The notes under the pieces are model-generated. The model was not told the origin of the DNA. It did no database searches and worked only from the letters and a program-made list of their open reading frames with translations. The position numbers were made by a program, and so were the translations under genes. 11,894 bases of DNA from an uncultured Bacilli bacterium (GTDB taxonomy: Bacteria > Bacillota_I > Bacilli_A > RF39 > UBA660): NCBI GenBank assembly GCA_947629125.1, contig CANRCO010000031.1, positions 1-11,894 of the forward strand, written 5' to 3'. Position 1 is the stretch's first letter; each line of letters starts with the position of its first letter. Of the stretch, positions 1 through 6,846 are shown in pieces.

Positions 1-2528
1 AATTTTTCTTCACTAGTTAATTCTTGAACACCTTTTGGTGTAACTTTACCAACTAGGATATCGCCTTCTTTAACTTCAGTACCAATTCGAACAATACCAT
101 TAGCATCTAAGTTACGACGAGCTTCTTCACTAACATTAGGAATATCTCTAGTTATTTCTTCTGGTCCTAATTTAGTATCACGACATTCAGTATCATGGCG
201 TTCCATATGTAGGGATGTATAAACGTCATCTTTAACTAATCTTTCATTTAAAATTACAGCATCTTCATAGTTATATCCATTAAATGTCATGAAAGCAACA
301 GTCATATTCTTACCTAAAGCTAATTCACCTTTTTCGGTAGAAGGACCATCAGCAATAACCATTCCGCTATGTACTTTATCGCCTTTTTTAACAATTGGAC
401 GATGATTTAAAGCCGTTGCAGCATTGGTAAGTTCAAAGTTAGCTAAATCATAAATATCTTTACCTTTAGCGTTTTTAACAATAATTTTTTTACTATCAGC
501 ATAATCTACTACACCATCAGCTTTAGCAACTACTGTTGAACCTGAATAACGAGCAGCTACATGTTCTACTCCAGTACCAACAATTGGTGCTTCACTTTCT
601 AAAAGTGGTACTGCTTGACGTTGCATGTTTGCGCCCATTAATGTACGAGTAGAATCATCATATTCCAAGAATGGAATACAACTAGTGGTAATAGAAACGA
701 TTTGACTTGGAGCAACATCGACAAAATTAACTTTGTCTTTCCCAATCATTACATTATCACCATTGATACGAACAATAACTTCATCATCAACAATTTCATT
801 TTTATCATTTACTTTAACAGTTGCTTGAGAAATATAGTAATCTTGTTCTTCATCAGCTGTCATATAGATAATTTCATCTTGAATAACACCATTAATAACT
901 TTTCGATATGGAGTCATAATAAAGCCATATTCATTAACTTTAGCATAACCAGCCAAAGAAGTTATAAGTCCGATATTTTGACCTTCTGGTGATTCAATTG
1001 GACAAATACGACCATAATGGCTTGGATTAACGTCTCTTACTTCCATACCAGCACGGTCTCTTGATAAACCACCTGGTCCTAAACTAGATAAACGTCTTTT
1101 ATCAGTTAACTCAGCAATTGGATTTACTTGATCCATGAATTTAGATAATTGGCTTGAGCCAAAGAATTCTTTTAAAGCCGCTGTAACTGGACGAATATTA
1201 ATTAATGATTTTGGTGTAACATTTTCAATTTCTTGGGTAGTCATTCTTTCACGAATAACTCTTTCCATTCTTTCAACACCTTTACGGAATTGCGTTTGAA
1301 TAAGTTCACCAACTTGACGAACACGACGATTTCCTAAATGGTCAATTTCATCAACATTACCAATATTAGCATGTAAATTTAAATAATAAGAAATTGAAGC
1401 ATAAACATCAGATATAGTTAAGCGACGTTCATTAATACTTTGATCATTACCAATAACTTTGATAATTTTTTCAGGATCTTCTTTATCATAAACTAAAATT
1501 TCTTGAACTTTATTATAAGAATCTAATTCTTCATTAATTAGAACTTCTTTTAAATTATAACCATCTGCTAATACAGGTCTTAAATTTTCAATTATTTCTT
1601 TAGTTATAACTGTGCCTTTTTCCACAATTTTTTTATTTTTTACTTTAATAGTTTCAGCTATTTTACAACCTAATAAACGATCTAATACATTTAATTTTTT
1701 ATTAAATTTGTAACGACCAACTTTGGCTAAATCATAGCGGAAACGGTCAAAGAAACGAGTTACTAATTGATTTTTTGCAGAATCTAAAGTAGCAGGTTCT
1801 CCTGGACGTAATTTTTCATAAATTTCAATTAAAGCTTCATCTGTATTATGAGTTGTATCTTTTTCAAAGGTATTTAAAATATATTGATTTTCACCAAATA
1901 CTTCGATAATATCTTCGTTTCTTGATAAACCTAAAGCTCTTAAAAATGTAGTAATTGGTACTTTACGAGTACGGTCAATTCGCACATACAAAACATCACG
2001 AGCATCTAACTCGTATTCTAACCAAGTACCTTTATTAGGAATAACTTCCCCACTAATAATACGTCGACCATTTTTATCAACTTCTCTTTTAAAGTATATA
2101 CTTGGACTACGTACTAATTGGGAAACAATTACTCTTTCTGCTCCATTAATAATAAAGGTTCCTGCTTCAGTCATTAAAGGCATATCACCTAAGAAAATTT
2201 CTTGCTCTTTTATTTCTCCAGTTTCATGAATTAATAAACGAGCTTGAACCTTTAATGGTGCAGCATAATTAACCATTCTTTCACGAGATTCTTTTGTAGA
2301 ATAACGTGGTTCTTCGAAACAATAATCACCAAATTCCAACGAAATATTTCCGGTAAAACTCTCTACTGGAAAAATATCATCAAATACCTCTTGGATGCCT
2401 GTTTGTAAGAACTCTTGATACGATTTTTTTTGTATCTCTAATAAATCAGATAATTCTAATATGTTTTTTGATTTTGAAAAACTTCTTCTTTGTCGGTGGT
2501 CACCAAAATTTTTAATTTTATACGCCAC
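1..2528 (-). CDS. rpoB: RNA polymerase beta subunit, 3' part missing
   Basis: This is the N-terminal 842 codons of the RNA polymerase beta subunit; the C-terminal third runs off the window edge. The start is GTG at 2526-2528, behind a strong ribosome binding site (AAGGTAGGGGTG), and the protein opens MAYKIKNFGDHRQRRSFSK, as in Firmicutes RpoB. Recognisable blocks include SQLVRSPSIYFKREVD in the lobe, the rifampicin pocket GSSQLSKFMDQVNP...LTDKRRLSSLGPGGLSRDRAG at about residues 457-494, and PIESPEGQNIGLI. The visible part ends at GDILVGKVTPKGVQEL, just before the flap region. In the pocket, residue 463 is Lys where Escherichia coli has Gln513, and residue 476 is Asp where it has His526. Both substitutions are known resistance changes elsewhere, so rifampicin resistance is inferred. 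Its own promoter lies at the end of ybxB; rpoC is expected beyond the window. The identification is certain. Confidence 0.98.
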   Translation of the reverse strand, partial: MAYKIKNFGDHRQRRSFSKSKNILELSDLLEIQKKSYQEFLQTGIQEVFDDIFPVESFTGNISLEFGDYCFEEPRYSTKESRERMVNYAAPLKVQARLLIHETGEIKEQEIFLGDMPLMTEAGTFIINGAERVIVSQLVRSPSIYFKREVDKNGRRIISGEVIPNKGTWLEYELDARDVLYVRIDRTRKVPITTFLRALGLSRNEDIIEVFGENQYILNTFEKDTTHNTDEALIEIYEKLRPGEPATLDSAKNQLVTRFFDRFRYDLAKVGRYKFNKKLNVLDRLLGCKIAETIKVKNKKIVEKGTVITKEIIENLRPVLADGYNLKEVLINEELDSYNKVQEILVYDKEDPEKIIKVIGNDQSINERRLTISDVYASISYYLNLHANIGNVDEIDHLGNRRVRQVGELIQTQFRKGVERMERVIRERMTTQEIENVTPKSLINIRPVTAALKEFFGSSQLSKFMDQVNPIAELTDKRRLSSLGPGGLSRDRAGMEVRDVNPSHYGRICPIESPEGQNIGLITSLAGYAKVNEYGFIMTPYRKVINGVIQDEIIYMTADEEQDYYISQATVKVNDKNEIVDDEVIVRINGDNVMIGKDKVNFVDVAPSQIVSITTSCIPFLEYDDSTRTLMGANMQRQAVPLLESEAPIVGTGVEHVAARYSGSTVVAKADGVVDYADSKKIIVKNAKGKDIYDLANFELTNAATALNHRPIVKKGDKVHSGMVIADGPSTEKGELALGKNMTVAFMTFNGYNYEDAVILNERLVKDDVYTSLHMERHDTECRDTKLGPEEITRDIPNVSEEARRNLDANGIVRIGTEVKEGDILVGKVTPKGVQELTSEEK

Positions 2529-2556
2529 AATTTCACCCCTACCTTAAATTTTTTTA

Positions 2557-2580
2557 TGTTTTTTTCCAAGCAAAAAAACA
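2557..2580 (-). other. hairpin in the rpoB leader
   Basis: A perfect 9-bp stem (TGTTTTTTT with its complement) closes a 6-base loop within the roughly 63-base untranslated leader of rpoB. It ends about 28 bases before the GTG start. No T-run follows it on the minus strand, so it is not a classical terminator. It might affect RNA stability or translation, but with only one G-C pair it may be a chance product of A and T runs. Confidence 0.3.
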
Positions 2581-2597
2581 AACATGTCCAATTCAAA

Positions 2598-2626
2598 ATT
2601 TTACCAGTTAAATTAAGTGATGTCAA
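2598..2626 (-). promoter_or_regulatory. rpoB promoter, extended -10 type
   Basis: On the minus strand a perfect -35 box TTGACA (2626-2621) is followed after exactly 17 bp by TAAAAT (2603-2598). The -10 box is preceded by TG one base upstream, which makes it an extended -10. Transcription should start near 2591 and give a leader of about 63 bases. The -35 box lies inside the last codons of ybxB (Asp-Ile), so rpoB can be transcribed independently of ybxB. Confidence 0.75.
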
Positions 2627-3215
2627 TATTTTTTGCTTTAAAAATCCAAAAACCTTTATTTTTTTCAATTACAGAACATTCATAATATTCTTGCATTGTT
2701 TTTAACATACTTTTTGCTCCTTGGTCTTTATGAATAACAAAATATAAATAACCATTTTTTTGTAAATGCTTCTTAGCACCAATTAATATTTCCAGTAATA
2801 TTTCTTTACCCACTCTAATTGGAGGATTAGTAATAATAAGTTCATATAGTTTATTAATGTTTTCATAAGCATTACTATTAAATGCATTACAAGAAACTTT
2901 ATTTAATAAAATATTACGTTTTGTTAAATGTAACGCTCGCTCATTAATATCAATTAAATCACCAGAAATACCTTTTACTTTACTAATAGTTATGCCAATA
3001 AAACCATAACCACATCCAACATCTAAAAAATTCTGAAAAGTAATGTCTTCCTTTAAAAAAGTTTCGACTAATAATCGACTGCCATAATCAATTTTATTTT
3101 TACTAAAAACGCCATTATCACTATAAAAAGTTAAATCAAAATCTTGATATTGATAAGGTATTTGTCTTAAATTACTTTTCAAATTGGAATTATTAGTAAA
3201 ATAATGTTCACTCAT
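2613..3215 (-). CDS. ybxB: Class I SAM-dependent methyltransferase, RsmC/YbxB family
   Basis: This 200-residue protein matches Bacillus subtilis YbxB in opening (MSEHYF), length and motifs. The pre-core segment holds SDNGVFSKNKIDYGSRLL (about 32-49). The SAM-binding motif I is DVGCGYGFIG (65-74), an acidic loop IDINERA follows near 88-94, and the catalytic motif IV is TNPPIR (129-134). The NPP motif marks enzymes that methylate exocyclic amino groups, as in the 16S rRNA guanine-N2 methyltransferase RsmC. The exact RNA target of YbxB-type proteins is not established by sequence. The ATG is preceded by AAAGGG at a suitable distance. It lies directly upstream of rpoB, as in other Firmicutes, and its 3' end contains the rpoB -35 box. 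Its own promoter is at 3254-3282. The family is certain, the substrate inferred. Confidence 0.92.
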   Translation of the reverse strand: MSEHYFTNNSNLKSNLRQIPYQYQDFDLTFYSDNGVFSKNKIDYGSRLLVETFLKEDITFQNFLDVGCGYGFIGITISKVKGISGDLIDINERALHLTKRNILLNKVSCNAFNSNAYENINKLYELIITNPPIRVGKEILLEILIGAKKHLQKNGYLYFVIHKDQGAKSMLKTMQEYYECSVIEKNKGFWIFKAKNIDIT

Positions 3216-3253
3216 TTAATCAATCCCTTTAATAAGAAAAAATACATACTTTA

Positions 3254-3282
3254 AGTATATATTTTTTTAATTTATTAGTCAA
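3254..3282 (-). promoter_or_regulatory. ybxB promoter, with a palindrome over the -10
   Basis: On the minus strand TTGACT (3282-3277) and TATACT (3259-3254) are separated by 17 bp, a near-consensus sigma-70-type promoter. The start site should fall near 3247, giving a leader of about 30 bases before ybxB. The -10 box overlaps a 13-bp palindrome at 3246-3258 (ATACTT, one base, AAGTAT). That position would suit an operator, although an AT-rich palindrome of this size can arise by chance. Confidence 0.7.
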
Positions 3283-3300
3283 GATTATAATTCTAAAAAT

Positions 3301-3558
3301 TTACGCATCTATATCAAGTGTAGTGTTAATTGCAAATAAATTTAATAAGTCAGCTTTAAATTGATTATCAGGTAGCGAATTTACTTTCCATTTATTATCG
3401 ACATATTTTTTTTGCAAAATTTGATAATCTGCATTTAAAGTTTTTTTATCATCTTCTAAACCAGCAACTAAAATATATTCATTATCTTCTACTTTTACCT
3501 CATCTAAAATTAAATATATTTTATCATTAGCCAAAGTTATAATATCATTTACTTGCAT
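3301..3558 (-). CDS. Small protein B2 of the duplicated module (possibly DUF1292-like)
   Basis: This 85-residue soluble protein is a paralogue of the one at 6562-6837; about half of the aligned residues are identical. Conserved blocks are DI.TLA..K.YLILDE near the start, Y.LV.GL in the middle, and PDNQFKADLLNLF at 63-75. There is no signal peptide, membrane segment or cysteine. The alternating hydrophobic pattern of the first half suggests a small beta fold ending in a helix. It loosely recalls the DUF1292/YrzB family, but I cannot confirm that. The ATG follows AAAGGTAGG, and the TAG in this ribosome binding site is the stop codon of the upstream A2 gene, so the two are probably translationally coupled. 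A physical or functional partnership with A2 is inferred from this coupling and from its conservation in the other copy. Confidence 0.85.
   Translation of the reverse strand: MQVNDIITLANDKIYLILDEVKVEDNEYILVAGLEDDKKTLNADYQILQKKYVDNKWKVNSLPDNQFKADLLNLFAINTTLDIDA
3350..3374 (-). repeat. 25-bp identical repeat, copy in B2
   Basis: These 25 bases are identical to 6626-6650 and encode the PDNQFKAD segment of the small B proteins. Identity at the wobble positions is unusual, because the flanking coding DNA of the two genes differs. Confidence 0.85.
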
Positions 3559-3566
3559 TTTTTAAC

Positions 3567-6500
3567 CTACCTTTTTCTTCTTCGCCCTAAACGATATTTA
3601 ACAAGTTCAATATCATTTATTATATTTTTATCTATATTCAAATTTTGTTGCCATATCATATTTTCAATTTTATCTAAGTAATGGATAGTCATAGCATTGT
3701 CATTATTATTTAGACAATCTAATACTTTATCTAATTCCCTAATTAATTGATTATAAACATTTATTAAATCATCATCTTTAGTGTTGAATATTTCCCATTG
3801 AAAGAAATTATTTATTTTTTCAATAATAAATTCATTATTATCGACTTGTTTATTATATTCTTTTAACTGTTTAAGATTCATTGTATTTTTTAAATCCTTT
3901 TTTACTTTAAAAGTTTCTTTTTTAACTTTTTTTTGTGGTTTTGTTTCAGTTTTAATTTCTAATTTTTTATCAGTTAAACTTTTTTGAAATTCTTGTAAGT
4001 CATTTAAACAGTATTTTAAATTAATTAGTCTTTTTTCTTTTATTAAATTATTAATTAAATCAATGATATTATTTATTTTATCTGTTGCTAATTTATTATT
4101 GTTTTCTTTAAAAGCTAAAACTGCTTCATTTAATAAATCAATAATATTTTGGTAACCATCATTTTTATTAACAACATTATAAAATTCTAAATCTTGAATA
4201 ATTTTTTCAATTAGAGTTAAATCAACTGTTTCATTTATAGATGGAACATTAGGCTTTGTTTCTTTAAAATCAGTTAATTTAGATTCTGAATTTTTTTCAT
4301 ATTGTTTTATAATGCTTTCATCAGTAATTATTTCTTTATCATTAGCTGGAGTCATTGAATCTAATTGTTCATTATGTTTAACAACATTTTTGATTTGTTC
4401 TAAAATTTCTATAATATGCTTATTATCTAATATTTCATCATCTTGTAAAGGCATTAATATTTCTTGACATTTATTAATTTCTTCAATAGTTAGTATCAAA
4501 GATTTTTCTAATGTATAATTATACAAAATTCTTTTTAAATGAGTTATTAATTCTTTATAATATATACTTAAACTAAAAGTATTATTTTCAATATAGTAAG
4601 ATTGAATTTGAGAAAGTACTTGTTTAACATTAGTTATATCGATTTCATCTTCTAAAACAAAAGGAATAAATTTTGCTTGTTCATCTTCAGGTACTATTTG
4701 TTCCTCTTGCAATAATGGTGTTTCATTACTTTCAGTTACAACATTTGCATTATCTAAAGTATTAATAGGATTTTCTTCTTTATTTTCTAAATTAGCATCG
4801 TTAGTTTCGAATTCAATATTTTCCTCTTGATATTCATCTTCTAACAAATGATTATTTTCAGCAATAGCTTTTTGAGGTTCTTCTTCTACATTTACATCAT
4901 TTTCTTCTTTTTCGATAGCTGATAATTCTTCATCAGCTTTTATATCAATACTATCATCATCGGTAGTATCTTGATAATTATTTTCTTCTTTGTATTCATC
5001 TAATAATGAATTATTATCCAATTCAAATTTTTCTTGGAATTCTACTTCATTAGATTTATTTTCAGAAATTTCTTTTTCTACTAAATTATTAAATTTTTCT
5101 TCTTTTTTAGTTTCTTTTATAGAAGTCTTTACACTTTCATTAGTTTTATTGAATTTTATTTTTTTCTTACCTATATATTTATAAATTAAAGCTAAACTAG
5201 TAGTAATTGCTGCACTAGAAATAATTCCATTAATAAAACTAAATAAAATACTTTGATTTGGTAAAACGGCATTGATTGTTTGACCAAGGAAATTTTGCCA
5301 AATACCAGTTTGGGCATTAAAATTAGCTAAACTAACAAAACCAAAAACTTTATTAATATTTTCTAAAACTGGTCGAGCAATCGGTAGTTTTTGCCATAAC
5401 AAACCAACTGCTTGCATGAAATTAGGCATAACAACATAACTTTGTAAGAAATAGCCAATAGCACTTAATGCTCCTAATTTAATTACTTTTAACGATTTAA
5501 CATTTGTATTCTTTTCTATAGATTTAACTTCAATTTCATCATATTCGTCGTTTTCGTCATTAGTATTAGAAGTATCTTTATTTTCTTCAACTTCTTCTAC
5601 AGGAGGTCTTACTACTTTATTTTTACTAATATCATTTAAATAAGCAGTAATTCTATGGTTAGTTTCTTCATCAATTCCACATGATGGATGATAATTTACA
5701 TAAGTTTTTAATTCATTAATTAAATTATACTTTTTCTTAAAATCAGTAGTATTTAAAATTTCATTTATTTTCGTAATTAAATAATTTTTTGTAGTAACAG
5801 AATATTTAGCATTTTTAATAATTGGTTCTAAATAGTCATCTATTAATTTAGGTTCTTCAGTTATATCATTATCACTAGCAGGTTCAATAATTACTTTTTT
5901 ATTTGTTTCATTTATTTCATTATTTTCTTCTTGTTTATTAAGATTATTTAATTTATCTAAACAGTTATTAAATTCATTTATATCAGTATAGACAACACAA
6001 TATTTTATATCATTAGTATATTTAAAATCATCGCTAGTTAATTGTTCATCAGTTAAAGTTCGTTCAACTAACTTTAACATTATAGTATATATTTGTTTTT
6101 CTTCTTCATTTTGGCTTTCATTTATTTTATTAGTTAATTCATTAATATTTTTTAAAGCGGAATTTACTATTTTATTTGCTAAAAAAGATAGCATTGTATT
6201 TTCATTAAAATCAAAATTTTCATCAAATTCTTGTAAGTACTCTTCTCTTGTAATTAAACCGTTTTCATATTTATTTTTTATTATAAATAATTTTTTAGCA
6301 GTTTGAAAATATTTTAATTCATAATTATTATTCATATTTTCTAATTTTTGTAAATCATTTAATGCTACTTGATATAATTTAGGATATACATTTTTACTAA
6401 AATTAACATTTTTATTTTTCTTTTGTTTATATTCTTCTGATGTAATGTAACCCTTTTCAAATTGTGCCAGTAACAATGCTTCGCGATACATACTATTCAT
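3567..6500 (-). CDS. Large acidic membrane-hairpin protein A2, function unknown
   Basis: I do not recognise a characterised family for this 977-residue protein. Two SHOCT-like segments (GYITSEEY at 17-24, GLITREEY at 81-88) lie in the helical N-terminal part. Residues 64-188 align with A1 residues 9-132 at about half identity. An Asp/Glu-rich linker (301-330) leads to two membrane helices (about 339-360 and 418-443). Their intervening loop of about 57 residues shares FMQ, LLW, FN, GW/GVW and TINA with A1. Basic residues flank both helices on the outer side, suggesting that both termini are cytoplasmic. A long acidic stretch (about 455-620) follows, holding two similar elements, LLDEYKEENN and LLEDEYQEEN. 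Three helical units fill about 620-972, and the protein ends in a basic GRRRKR tail. The start has AAAGGAG eight bases upstream. A scaffold or surface-sensing role is possible but unproven. Confidence 0.88.
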   Translation of the reverse strand: MNSMYREALLLAQFEKGYITSEEYKQKKNKNVNFSKNVYPKLYQVALNDLQKLENMNNNYELKYFQTAKKLFIIKNKYENGLITREEYLQEFDENFDFNENTMLSFLANKIVNSALKNINELTNKINESQNEEEKQIYTIMLKLVERTLTDEQLTSDDFKYTNDIKYCVVYTDINEFNNCLDKLNNLNKQEENNEINETNKKVIIEPASDNDITEEPKLIDDYLEPIIKNAKYSVTTKNYLITKINEILNTTDFKKKYNLINELKTYVNYHPSCGIDEETNHRITAYLNDISKNKVVRPPVEEVEENKDTSNTNDENDEYDEIEVKSIEKNTNVKSLKVIKLGALSAIGYFLQSYVVMPNFMQAVGLLWQKLPIARPVLENINKVFGFVSLANFNAQTGIWQNFLGQTINAVLPNQSILFSFINGIISSAAITTSLALIYKYIGKKKIKFNKTNESVKTSIKETKKEEKFNNLVEKEISENKSNEVEFQEKFELDNNSLLDEYKEENNYQDTTDDDSIDIKADEELSAIEKEENDVNVEEEPQKAIAENNHLLEDEYQEENIEFETNDANLENKEENPINTLDNANVVTESNETPLLQEEQIVPEDEQAKFIPFVLEDEIDITNVKQVLSQIQSYYIENNTFSLSIYYKELITHLKRILYNYTLEKSLILTIEEINKCQEILMPLQDDEILDNKHIIEILEQIKNVVKHNEQLDSMTPANDKEIITDESIIKQYEKNSESKLTDFKETKPNVPSINETVDLTLIEKIIQDLEFYNVVNKNDGYQNIIDLLNEAVLAFKENNNKLATDKINNIIDLINNLIKEKRLINLKYCLNDLQEFQKSLTDKKLEIKTETKPQKKVKKETFKVKKDLKNTMNLKQLKEYNKQVDNNEFIIEKINNFFQWEIFNTKDDDLINVYNQLIRELDKVLDCLNNNDNAMTIHYLDKIENMIWQQNLNIDKNIINDIELVKYRLGRRRKR

Positions 6501-6524
6501 AAATGAAACTCCTTTATTTAATTA

Positions 6525-6553
6525 ATTTTATCATAATAAATAAACCAAAACAA
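6525..6553 (-). promoter_or_regulatory. A2 promoter, duplicated architecture
   Basis: On the minus strand TTGTTT (6553-6548), a 17-bp spacer and TAAAAT (6530-6525) form a promoter, with TG in the extended -10 position (TATGATAAAAT). From the -10 box to the A2 ATG there are 24 bases. The equivalent distance at A1 is 25 bases, after the same -35 box, spacer length and TATGATARAAT core. The transcript leader would be only about 18 bases, mostly ribosome binding site. Confidence 0.65.
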
Positions 6554-6571
6554 GGAACAAATTATTGTTCC
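6554..6571 (-). terminator. Weak terminator-like hairpin after B1
   Basis: A perfect 7-bp stem (GGAACAA with TTGTTCC) encloses a 4-base loop that contains part of the B1 stop codon. The following transcript is T-rich (TTGTTTTGGTTTATTT) but interrupted, so termination would be partial. It abuts the A2 -35 box, just as the stronger ftsL terminator overlaps the A1 -35 box. Confidence 0.5.
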
Positions 6572-6837
6572 ATATTAGTATCGATGTCATCTGTAACAGT
6601 TTTCATCATAAATAAATTAAGTAAATCAGCTTTAAATTGATTATCAGGTATTTTAGCTAAAGCAGCTTTACCATTTGTTTTTTCTTTTTTTAAAAATATT
6701 TGAAAATCACTATTACTTGTTTGTTCATCTTCTTTTAACCCTGTTACTAAAAAATACATTTTATTATCTACTTCAATTTCATCTAGTATTAAATATTTTT
6801 TACCACTAGCTAAAGTAACTATATCACTTATCCCCAT
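6562..6837 (-). CDS. Small protein B1 of the duplicated module (possibly DUF1292-like)
   Basis: This 91-residue soluble protein is the paralogue of B2. It shares DI.TLA at the start, the YLILDE block, a central LV.GL and PDNQFKADLLNLF at 64-76. It differs by a one-residue insertion near 58 and a longer acidic tail ending in Glu-Gln. No signal peptide or membrane helix is visible. The ATG is ten bases downstream of A1, and the A1 stop codon TAG is the first part of the B1 ribosome binding site TAGGAG. This is the same junction as in A2-B2 and implies coupled synthesis. The stop codon lies in the loop of the hairpin at 6554-6571. The function is unknown. Resemblance to DUF1292/YrzB proteins is only a general impression of length and hydrophobic pattern. 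Confidence 0.85.
   Translation of the reverse strand: MGISDIVTLASGKKYLILDEIEVDNKMYFLVTGLKEDEQTSNSDFQIFLKKEKTNGKAALAKIPDNQFKADLLNLFMMKTVTDDIDTNMEQ
6626..6650 (-). repeat. 25-bp identical repeat, copy in B1
   Basis: This stretch is base-for-base identical to 3350-3374 in B2, over the PDNQFKAD codons. It may reflect local gene conversion, a constraint at the RNA or DNA level, or chance retention within a very conserved protein motif in AT-rich codon usage. Confidence 0.85.
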
Positions 6838-6846
6838 TTTTAACTC

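Larger units (their letters stand above)
3301..6553 (-). repeat. Second copy of the duplicated A-B module
   Basis: This unit comprises the promoter (6525-6553), A2 and B2. It parallels 6562-8739 in gene order, protein homology, promoter sequence and spacing, and in the stop-in-ribosome-binding-site junction. The A proteins are about half identical over their N-terminal 125 aligned residues, so the duplication is old rather than recent. A2 is 365 residues longer than A1. Confidence 0.8.

Noticed and set aside
702..992. 96-codon plus-strand frame
   Set aside because: It is antisense to rpoB and has a low-complexity Ile/Asn/Phe composition expected from AT-rich complementary DNA.
2456..2668. 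70-codon minus-strand frame at the ybxB-rpoB junction
   Set aside because: It overlaps both the end of ybxB and the start of rpoB out of frame; the overlapping genes are certain.
3283..3300. Terminator between B2 and the ybxB promoter
   Set aside because: Only a 4-bp AATT complementarity is visible, too weak to support a call; read-through from B2 into ybxB-rpoB is possible.
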